From Bacteroidota bacterium (lineage in GTDB: Bacteria > Bacteroidota > Bacteroidia > Flavobacteriales_F > PHOS-HE28): DNA of 16,764 nt. Shown here piece by piece: positions 1 through 7,889 of the stretch (positions within the stretch are counted from its first letter, which is position 1; each line of letters begins with the position of its first letter). The notes beneath the pieces are model-generated. The model was not told where the DNA came from, searched no databases, and saw nothing but the letters and a program-made list of their open reading frames with translations. Location of the stretch: positions 1 through 16,764 of the forward strand of contig JAEZCB010000190.1 of the NCBI GenBank assembly GCA_023412755.1, written 5' to 3'. Both the position numbers and the translations under genes were made by a program.

Positions 1-687
1 ATCCCGAAAGGTTTCGAGATCCCGAAGGATGCCGATTACTTCCACCTCACCAGCAACAACACCATCTTCGGCACGCAGTACAAGCGTTTCCCGGAAAGCC
101 CCGTGCCGGTGATCTGCGATATGAGCAGCGACATCTTCAGCCGCCCGGTGGATGTCTCGAAATTCGCGCTGATCTATGCGGGAGCACAGAAGAACATGGG
201 TCCTGCAGGTGCCACCGTGTACCTGATGGATCCGGACAAGCTGGGCGCGGCGGGCCGCAAGCTAAGCCCCATGCTGGACCTGAAGAACCACGCCGCGAAG
301 GACAGCATGTACAACACGCCTCCGGTATTCTCGGTGTATGTGAGCATGCTTACTCTGGAATGGGTGAAGAAGATCGGCGGCGTGCAGGAGATGGAGCGGC
401 GCAACAACGCGAAGGCAAAGCTGCTGTACGAAGCCATAGACCGGCTGCCGTTGTTCCGCGGCACCACCGAAGTGGAGGACCGTTCCGCGATGAACGCCAC
501 CTTCGTGCTCAACGACCCCACGCTGGAACCTGCCTTGGATGCGCTTTGGAAAGAGGCCGGCATCAGCGGGCTGCGCGGCCATCGCAGCGTGGGTGGCTAT
601 CGCGCAAGCATGTACAATGCGTTGCCCATCGAGAGTGTGCAGGTATTGGTGGACGCCATGGAGGAATTCGCGAAAAAACACGGATGA
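1..687 (+). CDS. serC: Phosphoserine aminotransferase, 3' part (5' end outside window)
   Basis: The frame is open from base 1 and ends at TGA 685-687, giving 228 residues of a protein normally about 355-360 long, so roughly the first third is missing. SerC is a cytosolic class V, PLP-dependent aminotransferase that converts 3-phosphohydroxypyruvate and glutamate to 3-phosphoserine and 2-oxoglutarate, the second step of serine synthesis; it also serves PLP synthesis in some bacteria. The PLP-lysine motif YAGAQKNMGPAG is visible, with the Schiff-base lysine at bases 190-192, preceded by the CDMSSDIFSRPVDVSKF strand typical of the family. The C-terminal GLRGHRSVGGYRASMYNA motif, which contacts substrate phosphate, is intact. 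The stop codon overlaps the serA start (ATGA at 684-687), so the two genes are very likely translationally coupled. Confidence 0.95.
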   Translation: MPKGFEIPKDADYFHLTSNNTIFGTQYKRFPESPVPVICDMSSDIFSRPVDVSKFALIYAGAQKNMGPAGATVYLMDPDKLGAAGRKLSPMLDLKNHAAKDSMYNTPPVFSVYVSMLTLEWVKKIGGVQEMERRNNAKAKLLYEAIDRLPLFRGTTEVEDRSAMNATFVLNDPTLEPALDALWKEAGISGLRGHRSVGGYRASMYNALPIESVQVLVDAMEEFAKKHG

Positions 688-1661
688 GCTTACGCATACA
701 CGCCAACGATGGCATTTCCGCCCAGGCACAACGGTCCCTGGAGAACGAGGGCTTCACGGTGACCACCAACAACGTGGCACAAGAAGCATTGGCCGGCCAC
801 ATCAACAACGAGAAGGTGGATGTGCTGCTGGTGCGCAGTGCCACCAAGGTGCGCAAGGAGCTTATGGACCAATGCCCCAGGCTCCGCATGATAGGGCGTG
901 GCGGAGTAGGCCTGGACAACATCGACGTGGCCCATGCGCGTGAAAAAGGGATCGAAGTGATAAACACCCCGGGCGCAAGCAGCGGCAGCGTGGCCGAACT
1001 GGTGATGGCGCACCTCTTCACTCTGATGCGTGATCTGCACAAGAGCAACCGGCGCATGCCCACCGAAGGAGCCGCCACCTTCAAAGCGCTGAAGAAGGAA
1101 TACGAGAAAGGCACCGAACTCCGTGGTAAGACACTTGGCATCATCGGCTTCGGCAGGATAGGCCGCTGCACCGCCGCCTATGCGCTGGGTTGCGGCATGA
1201 AGGTGATCTACCTGGACCGCAGCGCCACCACCGAAAGTATCGCGTTGCAGATCGGTGGCGTAAATGTGCGAGTGCCGGTTCGGTTGGTGGACATGGACAC
1301 ATTGCTGGCGCAAAGCGATGCGATCACCCTGCATGTGCCGGCACAGGCCGATGGTTCCGCCATGATCGGTGCGGCGGAATTCGCGCGGATGAAGAATGGC
1401 GTAGTGCTCGTGAACACGGCGCGGGGCGGCACGGTGGATGAGGATGCGCTGATCGAAGCGATCAAGAGCGGCAAGGTGCGCGGTGCGGCCCTGGATGTTT
1501 TCGTGAACGAACCCACCCCGCGCGCGGACATCCTGGCCATGGACCAGATCAGCCTGAGCCCGCACATCGGCGGGGCCACCGTGGAGGCACAGGACCGCAT
1601 CGGTGACGAACTCGTGGATCAGATCATCTCCTGGCATTCCACCGCGGACGTGGGCAGATGA
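684..1661 (+). CDS. serA: D-3-phosphoglycerate dehydrogenase, short form without ACT domain
   Basis: This 325-residue protein oxidises 3-phosphoglycerate to 3-phosphohydroxypyruvate with NAD, the first committed step of serine synthesis in the cytosol. The frame is open further upstream, but ATG 684 is chosen because it overlaps the serC stop and gives the usual N-terminus (MSLRIHANDGIS). The NAD-binding Rossmann motif GIIGFGRIG is at residues 152-160, with an acidic D178 closing the second strand. The substrate loop GRGGVGLDNID is at 71-81. The catalytic Arg246 (NTARGG), Glu276 (NEP) and His294 (PHIGG) are all present. The protein ends just after the substrate domain, so the C-terminal ACT domain that gives serine feedback in many SerA proteins is absent; allosteric control by serine is therefore not expected. 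Its stop overlaps the next start (ATGA at 1658-1661). Confidence 0.95.
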   Translation: MSLRIHANDGISAQAQRSLENEGFTVTTNNVAQEALAGHINNEKVDVLLVRSATKVRKELMDQCPRLRMIGRGGVGLDNIDVAHAREKGIEVINTPGASSGSVAELVMAHLFTLMRDLHKSNRRMPTEGAATFKALKKEYEKGTELRGKTLGIIGFGRIGRCTAAYALGCGMKVIYLDRSATTESIALQIGGVNVRVPVRLVDMDTLLAQSDAITLHVPAQADGSAMIGAAEFARMKNGVVLVNTARGGTVDEDALIEAIKSGKVRGAALDVFVNEPTPRADILAMDQISLSPHIGGATVEAQDRIGDELVDQIISWHSTADVGR

Positions 1662-2872
1662 TCTCGTTGCGACCGTTCCGGGCGTGGCGTCCGGCCCCGG
1701 ACAAAGCCCCGCATGTGGGCTCGCGCTCCTATATTTCATACTCGCCGGAACAGCTGGCATACGAGCTGGAGCGGGATCCCTACAGTTTCCTGCATGTCAT
1801 CCATCCGCCTGAAGCGGATGAACAAATGCCAAGGCAACAACGCTACGCCTGCATACGCAGGGCTTTCCAGCGGTTCATCCAGGATGGTGTCATTGTGCGC
1901 GAGCAGGAACCGGCCATCTATGTGTACGAACAACAGGCCCATGGTAACACTTCCCGCGGCATCATCGTGGGGGTGAGTGTGCAGGACCATCTGGAAGGCC
2001 GCATCAAGGTGCATGAGCAGACCCTCACCGCTCGCGAACAACTTTTCACCGAATACCTGGAGGCAACCGGGATCAATGCCGAACCTGTGCTGCTGGCCAC
2101 ACCACCGGGCACACACTGGCAGGACCGGCTTCTTCCCATCCTAAGCGTGGATCCGTTATACGACCATGTCACCGAAGATGGTGTGCGGCACAAGCTGTGG
2201 GTGGCGTGCGATCCCGACATCCGGGTGGGACTACAGCAGGAATTCGCGCAGGTGGAGGCGCTCTACATCGCCGATGGCCACCACCGCATGGCCTCCAGCG
2301 CACGCCTTGCGGAGCAGCAACACGCCGCCGATGTGGATCCCATGGCATGGTGCCTGGCCTACATCGTGCCGCACGATCACCTGCACATCTACAATTATGA
2401 TCGCGTGGTACACGGGCTCAACGGCATGAGCGCCGAAGAACTGCTGCAACGGATCGGCGATGCAGGCAGTCTGTCTCCGATCAAAAGACCGAGAACAGCG
2501 CCTGGCACCATCGCCATACGCACCCGGAAGGGTTGGCACGCACTGGAACTACCAAAGGCATCGGAAGCACTTTCACCCGCCGAGCGGTTGGATCCAGTGC
2601 GCTTGAGCAGTCTCATACTCGCGCCGATGCTCGGCATCACGGATCTGCGCAACGACAGACGGGTCTCCTTCATACCTGGTACCGAAGGACCCGAGGCCCT
2701 TGAGAGAATGGTGGCCCAGGGTGAGGCCGATATCGCCTTCCACCTGCACCCGGTGAGCTTTCAGGAACTGCGGGCCGTGGCCGATTCCGGTGGCACCATG
2801 CCGCCGAAGAGCACGTACATAGAACCGAAGTTGCGAAGCGGTGTAACCGTGTACTCCCTGGAGGATGTATGA
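1658..2872 (+). CDS. DUF1015 family protein (COG4198 type), function unknown
   Basis: This soluble 404-residue protein matches the DUF1015 family by motif. It has an N-terminal RPFRAWRPAPDKA segment, GRIKVHEQTLTAREQ at 114-128, YIADGHHRMASS at 203-214, YNYDRVVHGL at 245-254, and a C-terminal MPPKSTYIEPKLRSG at 381-395. Length fits the family (about 400). No signal peptide or membrane helix is seen. The start overlaps the serA stop by four bases, and the yggS homologue follows after 12 bases, so it belongs to the serine/PLP operon. The family's biochemical role is not established. The HE (119-120) and DGHHR (206-210) motifs resemble those of ParB-like free-serine kinases (SerK/SbnI), which would suit the location, but that is inference only. 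Family assignment is firm; function is not. Confidence 0.9.
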   Translation: MISLRPFRAWRPAPDKAPHVGSRSYISYSPEQLAYELERDPYSFLHVIHPPEADEQMPRQQRYACIRRAFQRFIQDGVIVREQEPAIYVYEQQAHGNTSRGIIVGVSVQDHLEGRIKVHEQTLTAREQLFTEYLEATGINAEPVLLATPPGTHWQDRLLPILSVDPLYDHVTEDGVRHKLWVACDPDIRVGLQQEFAQVEALYIADGHHRMASSARLAEQQHAADVDPMAWCLAYIVPHDHLHIYNYDRVVHGLNGMSAEELLQRIGDAGSLSPIKRPRTAPGTIAIRTRKGWHALELPKASEALSPAERLDPVRLSSLILAPMLGITDLRNDRRVSFIPGTEGPEALERMVAQGEADIAFHLHPVSFQELRAVADSGGTMPPKSTYIEPKLRSGVTVYSLEDV

Positions 2873-2884
2873 ACTTCGTACCCG

Positions 2885-3565
2885 ATGGAAGGTTTGGATC
2901 GGGAAACGCTGAAGGCCAATTACGATCGGGTGAAAGAGGGCATACCTCCGCATGTGAAGCTGATCGCCGTAAGCAAGAAGAGGACCGTGGCCGAGATCCA
3001 GGCGCTGTATGATCTGGGGCACCGCGTCTTTGGCGAAAGCTACCCGCAGGAGTTGAGGGAAAAACAGGCCCAACTGCCAGCGGACATCGAATGGCACTTC
3101 ATAGGAAACCTGCAGACCAACAAAGCAAAGTACGTGGCACCCGTGGCATCACTGGTGCATACGGTGGATGGAGAACGGATCCTGGATGAATTGAACAAGA
3201 GAGCACTGGCCGCGGAACGGCAGCTGCACGTGCTGTTCCAGGTACACATCGCCCTTGAAGAGACCAAACACGGGCTGTCCGAAGATCAGCTCAAGGATAT
3301 GATCGCTGCCTGGGATCCGGACCGCTGGCCCGCGATCGTGCCACGTGGCCTCATGGGCATGGCCACCAATACGGATGATACAGTGCAGGTAAGGCGTGAA
3401 TTCGAGGGGCTCAAGACCCTTTTCGATGAGCAGCGCGGGCGGCCTTCCATGCGCAGATATCCCTTCGATCAGCTGAGCATGGGTATGAGCGGCGATGCGC
3501 AGTTGGCGATCCAGGCGGGCAGCACCATGGTGCGCATAGGCACGGCCCTTTTCGGCGAGCGTTGA
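2885..3565 (+). CDS. YggS/PROSC-family pyridoxal phosphate homeostasis protein
   Basis: This is a 226-residue, single-domain type III fold protein that binds PLP without known enzymatic turnover. Members of the family (YggS, YlmE, PLPBP) buffer free PLP and influence vitamin B6 and amino acid balance. The PLP lysine is K31 in LIAVSKKR. Family motifs follow in order: VFGESYPQEL (48-57; the usual FGENY reads FGESY), WHFIGNLQTNK (70-80), RGLMGMAT (154-161), the phosphate-binding SMGMSGD (198-204) and VRIGTALFG (216-224). It is the last gene of the serC-serA-DUF1015 unit, placed 12 bases after the previous stop. A PLP carrier beside the PLP enzyme SerC makes functional sense. An ATG at 2869 that overlaps the DUF1015 stop is in another frame and leads to a short dead end, so ATG 2885 is used. 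Confidence 0.93.
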   Translation: MEGLDRETLKANYDRVKEGIPPHVKLIAVSKKRTVAEIQALYDLGHRVFGESYPQELREKQAQLPADIEWHFIGNLQTNKAKYVAPVASLVHTVDGERILDELNKRALAAERQLHVLFQVHIALEETKHGLSEDQLKDMIAAWDPDRWPAIVPRGLMGMATNTDDTVQVRREFEGLKTLFDEQRGRPSMRRYPFDQLSMGMSGDAQLAIQAGSTMVRIGTALFGER

Positions 3566-3582
3566 AAAATAAGGGGGCAACC

Positions 3583-3625
3583 TTTTTCAGCAGCAGCGTC
3601 TTTCAGATGTAACTTTCGGTATAAT
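3583..3625 (+). promoter_or_regulatory. Candidate promoter for the DUF6089 gene
   Basis: The 70-base gap after yggS is AT-richer than its surroundings. It contains TAACTTTC at 3610-3617, one base off the Bacteroidota -7 element TAnnTTTG, with a T-run at 3583-3587 about 20 bases upstream as a weak -33 element. A TATAAT at 3620-3625 is also present but lies only 10 bases before the ATG, so it would give a nearly leaderless message. Either reading supports an independent start for the downstream gene. Confidence 0.35.
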
Positions 3626-3635
3626 TCAAGAACGT

Positions 3636-4649
3636 ATGCTGCGTCATTCCGCGATCTTCCTAGCCATTCTGGGGGCCATCCCTTTATTCGCCCAGCGGAA
3701 CCTGGAGGTAGGCGTGATGACCGGGGTCACCCATTACTACGGTGATCTTGGGAACATCAACGGTCCCATGCAATGGAATAGCGCGCGACCCGGACTTACC
3801 ATTACATTCCGTGATTTCCTGAACAACCCGAAACGCTACGTTACCCGCTCGCTCACCACGGAGGCCCGCCTCAGCTGGTTCCGGATCGGTTATGATGAGC
3901 GTGACATGATCAAGGGCATGGACGTAACGGATCTGAAGAACTACAAGCGTGGCCTCAGTTTCCGCAATGATCTGATCGGTGCCAGCGGCCATCTGGTACT
4001 CAACGCTTACCGCGAGCCCTTCCAGCCGTTGTATCAACAGCGTTTTTTCATGACATTCCACATCGGTGTGGGCATTTACCATGGCCGCCCCATGGCCGAT
4101 CTTTTCCTGGGGGACATGGCTCCAGAGAATCGCTACTATTTCTGGGAAGATGGTACGGTGCGCGATGCGCCGCGAGGTACCCAGGGTGCCAACGTGATCC
4201 AAAGGGATGGCAAGTATGAGACAGACCTTTACGACTGGGTAACTGAAAGCGGCAAGCTGGGTGGCGGAGAAGGTCCCGTGCGCGACCGCATGAGTCCCTG
4301 GCATGTGGCCGTGCCCATGGGCATGGGCGTACGTTACATGGTGACAAAGGAGATCAGTGTGGGCATGGAGTACTGCTACATGATGTTCACCACCGATCTG
4401 CTGGACGATGTAACGCATGAATACGCCACCTATGCGGAGATCGATGCGGCCTACCCCAATGATCCAGTGAAGCAGGAACTGGCACGCTACATCAGCGATC
4501 CAACAGGTTGGGGCACCACGGGCGAAGAGAGCATCCTGAACAGCCGCCGTGGCAATCCCGGGCTCTTGGATTCCTTCTGCTTCGTGAGCCTGGAAGTGAG
4601 CTACAAGTTCAAACGCTCACCCTCGCGCAGATCTTTCGTCAGCTTGTAG
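3636..4649 (+). CDS. Exported DUF6089-like protein, probable outer-membrane beta-barrel
   Basis: The 337-residue product starts with a signal peptide (MLRHSAIFLAILGAIPLFA, cleavage before Q20) and continues with the hallmark N-terminal strand EVGVMTGVTHYYGDLG at 24-39, characteristic of the DUF6089 family of Bacteroidota. Alternating hydrophobic/polar segments suggest beta strands, and the chain closes with the strand FCFVSLEVSYKFKR. A central loop (about residues 160-220) is rich in charged and aromatic residues. The probable location is the outer membrane or periplasm; no enzymatic motif is seen and the function is unknown. It stands apart from the upstream operon by 70 bases with a promoter-like region, and it converges on the minus-strand lipoprotein gene. 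Confidence 0.8.
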   Translation: MLRHSAIFLAILGAIPLFAQRNLEVGVMTGVTHYYGDLGNINGPMQWNSARPGLTITFRDFLNNPKRYVTRSLTTEARLSWFRIGYDERDMIKGMDVTDLKNYKRGLSFRNDLIGASGHLVLNAYREPFQPLYQQRFFMTFHIGVGIYHGRPMADLFLGDMAPENRYYFWEDGTVRDAPRGTQGANVIQRDGKYETDLYDWVTESGKLGGGEGPVRDRMSPWHVAVPMGMGVRYMVTKEISVGMEYCYMMFTTDLLDDVTHEYATYAEIDAAYPNDPVKQELARYISDPTGWGTTGEESILNSRRGNPGLLDSFCFVSLEVSYKFKRSPSRRSFVSL

Positions 4650-4667
4650 TGATCGTACGATCGCATT

Positions 4668-4700
4668 AAGAAAGGGAGGCCGCGCCCTCTCTTTTCGTTC
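4668..4700 (+). terminator. Terminator-like hairpin between convergent genes
   Basis: Bases 4670-4680 (GAAAGGGAGGC) pair with 4684-4696 (GCCCTCTCTTTTC) around a CGC loop, with two single-base bulges and one G-U pair. The 3' arm runs into a T-rich stretch and the 5' arm is A-rich, so it can act in either direction. It sits between the stop of the DUF6089 gene (4649) and the stop of the lipoprotein gene (4718), exactly where a bidirectional terminator is expected. Confidence 0.55.
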
Positions 4701-4717
4701 AGGAGCTGATCAACTGG

Positions 4718-4942
4718 CTATTCCTTCTCCCCTTCTTTGCCTTCATTGGCGGTGGGTGCTTTGCCGGCCGCCGCACCAGTGGTATCGGTGCCTGTAGTTT
4801 CCTTCTTTGGTTCCTCACCTGGCTTGATGGTTCCATACTCCATGCGCTCTATGCCTACTGGGCCATCGTAGTCGGGAGCGGAACAACCGCACATCCACAC
4901 GGCCATTGGCAGGCACATCCAAATCCTGTTGTATCGCTTCAT
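4718..4942 (-). CDS. Small hypothetical lipoprotein
   Basis: This 74-residue product begins MKRYNRIWMCLPMAVWMCGC, a positively charged then hydrophobic signal with Cys20 as likely lipidation site (a relaxed lipobox, M-C-G-C). The mature part is short, acidic and low in complexity, with a Lys/Glu/Thr/Gly/Ala-rich tail (about residues 41-74) that is probably disordered. ATG 4942 is preferred over a TTG at 4972 because it places the charged residues directly before the hydrophobic stretch. It lies 39 bases downstream of the DUF6134-like gene on the same strand and is likely co-transcribed. No family is recognised. Confidence 0.6.
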   Translation of the reverse strand: MKRYNRIWMCLPMAVWMCGCSAPDYDGPVGIERMEYGTIKPGEEPKKETTGTDTTGAAAGKAPTANEGKEGEKE

Positions 4943-4981
4943 GGCATGCTGAAGCAGCAAGTCACGCGCCAATGCAAGGCA

Positions 4982-5602
4982 TCAGGTCCTCTTGAAGAGC
5001 AGATCGAAGAAGGTGCGTATCACATGGATCTCTTCCAGCACACCATTCCTGTACACATAGCGGTTCTCCGATCGATCGGTGAAAGTGAGTTTGTAAACAC
5101 CTTCGGCGATCCGAGTCATCGGCAGATCCTGGAGTTCACTTTCCACAAAAATGGCCGCCACACCCACAGGTTCTTCGAAATAGAGCCTTGCGGTGGTCCA
5201 CGGGTGGGCATCCTTGAGTTGTAGATGCTTCCCTTTGTGGATGTAACCCTCCAGTATTCCGGAGCGATGGGCCATGTGGCTTGAATCCCGGACAGCACCA
5301 TTCACCTTCACGGTGGAATGGCAGCCGATCAAGCGCCCCATGGCATATTCGGCACTCATGGTGGTGAGTACATCCTGCTTCCAGAGCAGGGTGAATTCCG
5401 ACCGCGAATCCATGCGATAGAAGGCCCGTTCTCCCTTCACCACGCGGGAGGCTAGTATGTTCCCGATCCGCTCTCCGCCTTTGTAGATATGGTATTCGCT
5501 CCATTGGCCCCACATGGCCTCCGGCATCATGAATAATATGAAGCACAAGAATGCGATGGACCTCTTCGCTCGAAGGAAAGGACGGTGGAATGTGCAGTGC
5601 AT
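4982..5602 (-). CDS. Exported DUF6134-like protein
   Basis: This 206-residue product has an N-terminal signal (basic MHCTFHRPFLRAKR, then a hydrophobic SIAFLCFILFMMPEAMWG, cleavage near Q33). The frame is open up to 5962, but the upstream part is His/Arg-rich shadow sequence overlapping the divergent gene; ATG 5602 is the first start that gives a proper signal peptide. The mature protein opens with EYHIYKGGERIGNILASR and carries TTARLYFEEPVGVAAIFVE at about 136-154, then a closing RYVYRNGVLEEIHV. These match the pattern I know for Bacteroidota DUF6134 proteins, predicted beta-rich periplasmic or surface proteins without known function. It heads a likely two-gene unit with the small lipoprotein and is transcribed divergently from the PrsW gene. 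Confidence 0.75.
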   Translation of the reverse strand: MHCTFHRPFLRAKRSIAFLCFILFMMPEAMWGQWSEYHIYKGGERIGNILASRVVKGERAFYRMDSRSEFTLLWKQDVLTTMSAEYAMGRLIGCHSTVKVNGAVRDSSHMAHRSGILEGYIHKGKHLQLKDAHPWTTARLYFEEPVGVAAIFVESELQDLPMTRIAEGVYKLTFTDRSENRYVYRNGVLEEIHVIRTFFDLLFKRT

Positions 5603-5737
5603 GCGGATCTGGCGGATACAAGTTACAACATCGCAATGCCTTTCATCCTGCTCTGCGATCATTGCCTGCCTTCCATGCCATGGCATCCGGCCCACCAATA
5701 ACATAAGTGTCCCGCATCTATATTCACCGGCGCCGCC

Positions 5738-7243
5738 ATGGGACCGTTCTTCTTCCTCGCGTTGGTGATCATCATGCTGATGCAATTCAAGCGTGATGCA
5801 CGCATAGCCGCAAGATTGAGTTCCCGTGGACTTTGGGGATCGCCCCTGGTCAGGGCCTGCATCGTTTTCCTTGCCCTGGTGATCGTGCCTCCCCTCTTGG
5901 TGGCCTACAGTGGCATCGGGGGCACAGTGTACATTCCAGATGGGGGTATGCTGGGGGTACATGCGCTCATCTCCCTGCTCATCTCCTACACCTGGTACAG
6001 GTACCTCACATGGCTGGATCCCTTCGAACGGGAGAAACTAGGGTGGGAATTGGCCGTTTTCTTCGCCGCTTGTGCTAGCACCTTCCTCACGTTCCCACTA
6101 TCGGACCTGGTGGTGGAACTCTTTTCGTTGCGGTTGGATGGCGACAACTGGAACGATTGGTGGTATAGCGTGATCGCCATCGGTTTGGTGGAAGAGGTGG
6201 TGAAGATCCTGCCCTTCCTGATCCTGCTGTTCTTCACCAAACAGGTGGATGAGCCCTTCGATCACATCCTCTACGCAAGCATCTGTGCGTTGGGTTTCGC
6301 CTTCATCGAGAACACGATCTACCTGGAACGGTCCAACCTATACGCCGTGGGTGGCCGAGTGCTCTACTCCACGGTCGGGCACATGTTCGATACTTCCATC
6401 ATCGCCTATTCCATGGCCATGGCCCGGTACCACCACCGGCCGGTGCTGCCCGCATTCCTGGTGGGGCTTGCTTTGGCCGCCCTGGCGCATGGGTTCTATG
6501 ACTACTGGCTGCTGGCACCGCACCGGCCTTTTCTGCTAACCTTGATCTTTTTCCTGGGCAGCATACACCTGTGGGTGGTGATGAAGAACAACCTGGTGAA
6601 CCTTTCTCCGCATTACCAGGAGCACATGCGGCCGCCCTCCATCATGTTCCGCTATCGGATCATCAATGCGTTGCTGGCGATCTTCCTCTTCACATACGTG
6701 GTGAAGTTCATGCTTCTTGGACGCGCGGAGGCCGGACAGCTGCTGGCCGCACAGGGTACTTCAATGGCAGCCATGATGCTCTTTCTCGCGATCAGCTTCA
6801 GTGCCTACGATCTCATACCCGGCCACATCGCCCCACTCCTGCCAAAGGGCGGGCTTTGGCGCCTGCTCCTCCCAAAAGTCGAATGGAATGTGGACCTGAG
6901 CGGAAGAAGGTTGCTGATGCGGATCCCTGAAAGACGATCCAAAGCATCGGAATACCTCGCCTTGCACCACCAGCTCCCCTTGGAAGGCACACTGCGCCAG
7001 AAGATCTTCGTGGAGAATGAACAAGGCTGGTACATCTTCCGCCCGGACCGGCCCATACCCTTCCACAAGGCCAATGGTGAAGTGCTCCTGGTGAAGCCGC
7101 ATGAGACCAACGACACCATCCCCGATGATCGGTACATCGTGATCCTTGTGATGGCATTCGCTGGAGAAGCGGCATACCCCACTGCCAGGGTCCGGAAGGA
7201 ACAACTCATGCCCATTGGCCAGGTGCATGGCAGGCTGATCTAG
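5738..7243 (+). CDS. PrsW-family intramembrane metalloprotease with extra C-terminal domain
   Basis: This 501-residue integral membrane protein carries all PrsW family motifs: EEVVK (152-156, the EExxK motif), FAFIENTIY (188-195, FxxxEN), H215 in GHMFDT, and HGFYDY (251-256). PrsW proteins belong to the CPBP/ABI-like glutamic/metallo-intramembrane protease superfamily. The Bacillus member makes the site-1 cut in the anti-sigma factor RsiW. About nine hydrophobic segments lie between residues 3 and 357, including 3-17, 38-57, 73-90, 104-122, 145-166, 178-193, 236-257, 263-282, 308-327 and 341-356 as approximate limits. The last 140 residues are soluble and unusual for the minimal family (roughly 220-400 residues). 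No anti-sigma or sigma factor gene is nearby, so the substrate is unknown. It converges with the next gene with only 5 bases between stops. Confidence 0.88.
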   Translation: MGPFFFLALVIIMLMQFKRDARIAARLSSRGLWGSPLVRACIVFLALVIVPPLLVAYSGIGGTVYIPDGGMLGVHALISLLISYTWYRYLTWLDPFEREKLGWELAVFFAACASTFLTFPLSDLVVELFSLRLDGDNWNDWWYSVIAIGLVEEVVKILPFLILLFFTKQVDEPFDHILYASICALGFAFIENTIYLERSNLYAVGGRVLYSTVGHMFDTSIIAYSMAMARYHHRPVLPAFLVGLALAALAHGFYDYWLLAPHRPFLLTLIFFLGSIHLWVVMKNNLVNLSPHYQEHMRPPSIMFRYRIINALLAIFLFTYVVKFMLLGRAEAGQLLAAQGTSMAAMMLFLAISFSAYDLIPGHIAPLLPKGGLWRLLLPKVEWNVDLSGRRLLMRIPERRSKASEYLALHHQLPLEGTLRQKIFVENEQGWYIFRPDRPIPFHKANGEVLLVKPHETNDTIPDDRYIVILVMAFAGEAAYPTARVRKEQLMPIGQVHGRLI

Positions 7244-7248
7244 TTGGA

Positions 7249-7800
7249 TCAGAAGGCCACTTCCATGAAGACGCCACCCTGCAGGATGTCTTGCTGGATG
7301 ATGCCATCGCGTACACCGGACGCGCTGCTCACACGCACTCCGAGACCCATGCGCCGCAGATCCATGATCTTGAGAGCGGCGGATATGAAGAATCCGGGAA
7401 CATGCTCGCGCACTTCCACCGGAACAGGCCTGGCGAATCGGTCATTGTAGGTGAATCGGGAATAGACGGGGCCCACATCCAATGTGGGCCGGAGCGGACC
7501 TTCCGGGAAAGGGGAGAAACGGAAGCAGACCGACGCACCCAATGCAGCGACATGGGAGAAATAAGTCCCGGAACGCTCGATCCCGCTGGCACCCATGATC
7601 CGCGGCACCACGGCCAGGCGATCCGTGAAGTGCCAGGAGAATTCCGCATAGCTTCCGATACCTGCCAATTCGGGCTGGGGGAACCAGGCCACATCCAGAC
7701 CCACGCGGAATGCCCGGCGTTGATCCGCCTGCGCCTGCAGTACAGTGGCTAACCACATACCCGCGATAAGGAGTACGTGGCGGATCATACTTACCAGCAT
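7249..7800 (-). CDS. Hypothetical exported protein, possible small beta-barrel
   Basis: This 183-residue product has a signal peptide (MLVSMIRHVLLIAGMWLATVLQAQA, cleavage near residue 25). The mature protein has beta-like alternating segments such as FRVGLDVAWF, GIGSYAEFSWHF, AALGASVCFRF, LRPTLDVGPVYSRF and GVFMEVAF at the very C-terminus, ending in Phe, as outer-membrane barrels often do. Start at 7800 is chosen because an AGGG lies a few bases upstream; ATG 7788 (MIRHVLL) is also possible and would still leave a signal peptide. No family is recognised. It is alone on its strand segment, with 89 bases separating it from the upstream minus-strand pair. Confidence 0.7.
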   Translation of the reverse strand: MLVSMIRHVLLIAGMWLATVLQAQADQRRAFRVGLDVAWFPQPELAGIGSYAEFSWHFTDRLAVVPRIMGASGIERSGTYFSHVAALGASVCFRFSPFPEGPLRPTLDVGPVYSRFTYNDRFARPVPVEVREHVPGFFISAALKIMDLRRMGLGVRVSSASGVRDGIIQQDILQGGVFMEVAF

Positions 7801-7889
7801 CAGTGCCCTAAGATGCGACCTTATCCCCGTGCTACGCGCATGCTCCGGAATGTGGAGGGCATACCCCGATCAGCGGCAGGGTGGCCCGA

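Noticed and set aside
360..683. Upstream extension of the serA frame.
   Set aside because: It lies inside serC, has shadow-type composition (Arg/His/Ala rich), and the family N-terminus starts at 684.
690..1760. 356-residue minus-strand open frame opposite serA.
   Set aside because: It is an antisense shadow of a gene with full catalytic motifs; composition is His/Gly/Ala-rich and it has no family features.
4651..4662. Perfect 12-base palindrome GATCGTACGATC just after the DUF6089 stop.
   Set aside because: About four perfect 12-base palindromes are expected by chance in a window this size; it lies between convergent genes where an operator is unlikely.
5675..5686. Perfect 12-base palindrome ATGCCATGGCAT in the divergent gap before the PrsW gene.
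   Set aside because: Position would suit an operator, but chance expectation is high, flanks do not extend the symmetry and no second copy is seen in the window.
5603..5962. Long N-terminal extension of the DUF6134-like frame to 5962 on the minus strand.
   Set aside because: It overlaps the PrsW gene, is His/Arg/Gln-rich like an antisense shadow, and would bury the signal peptide.
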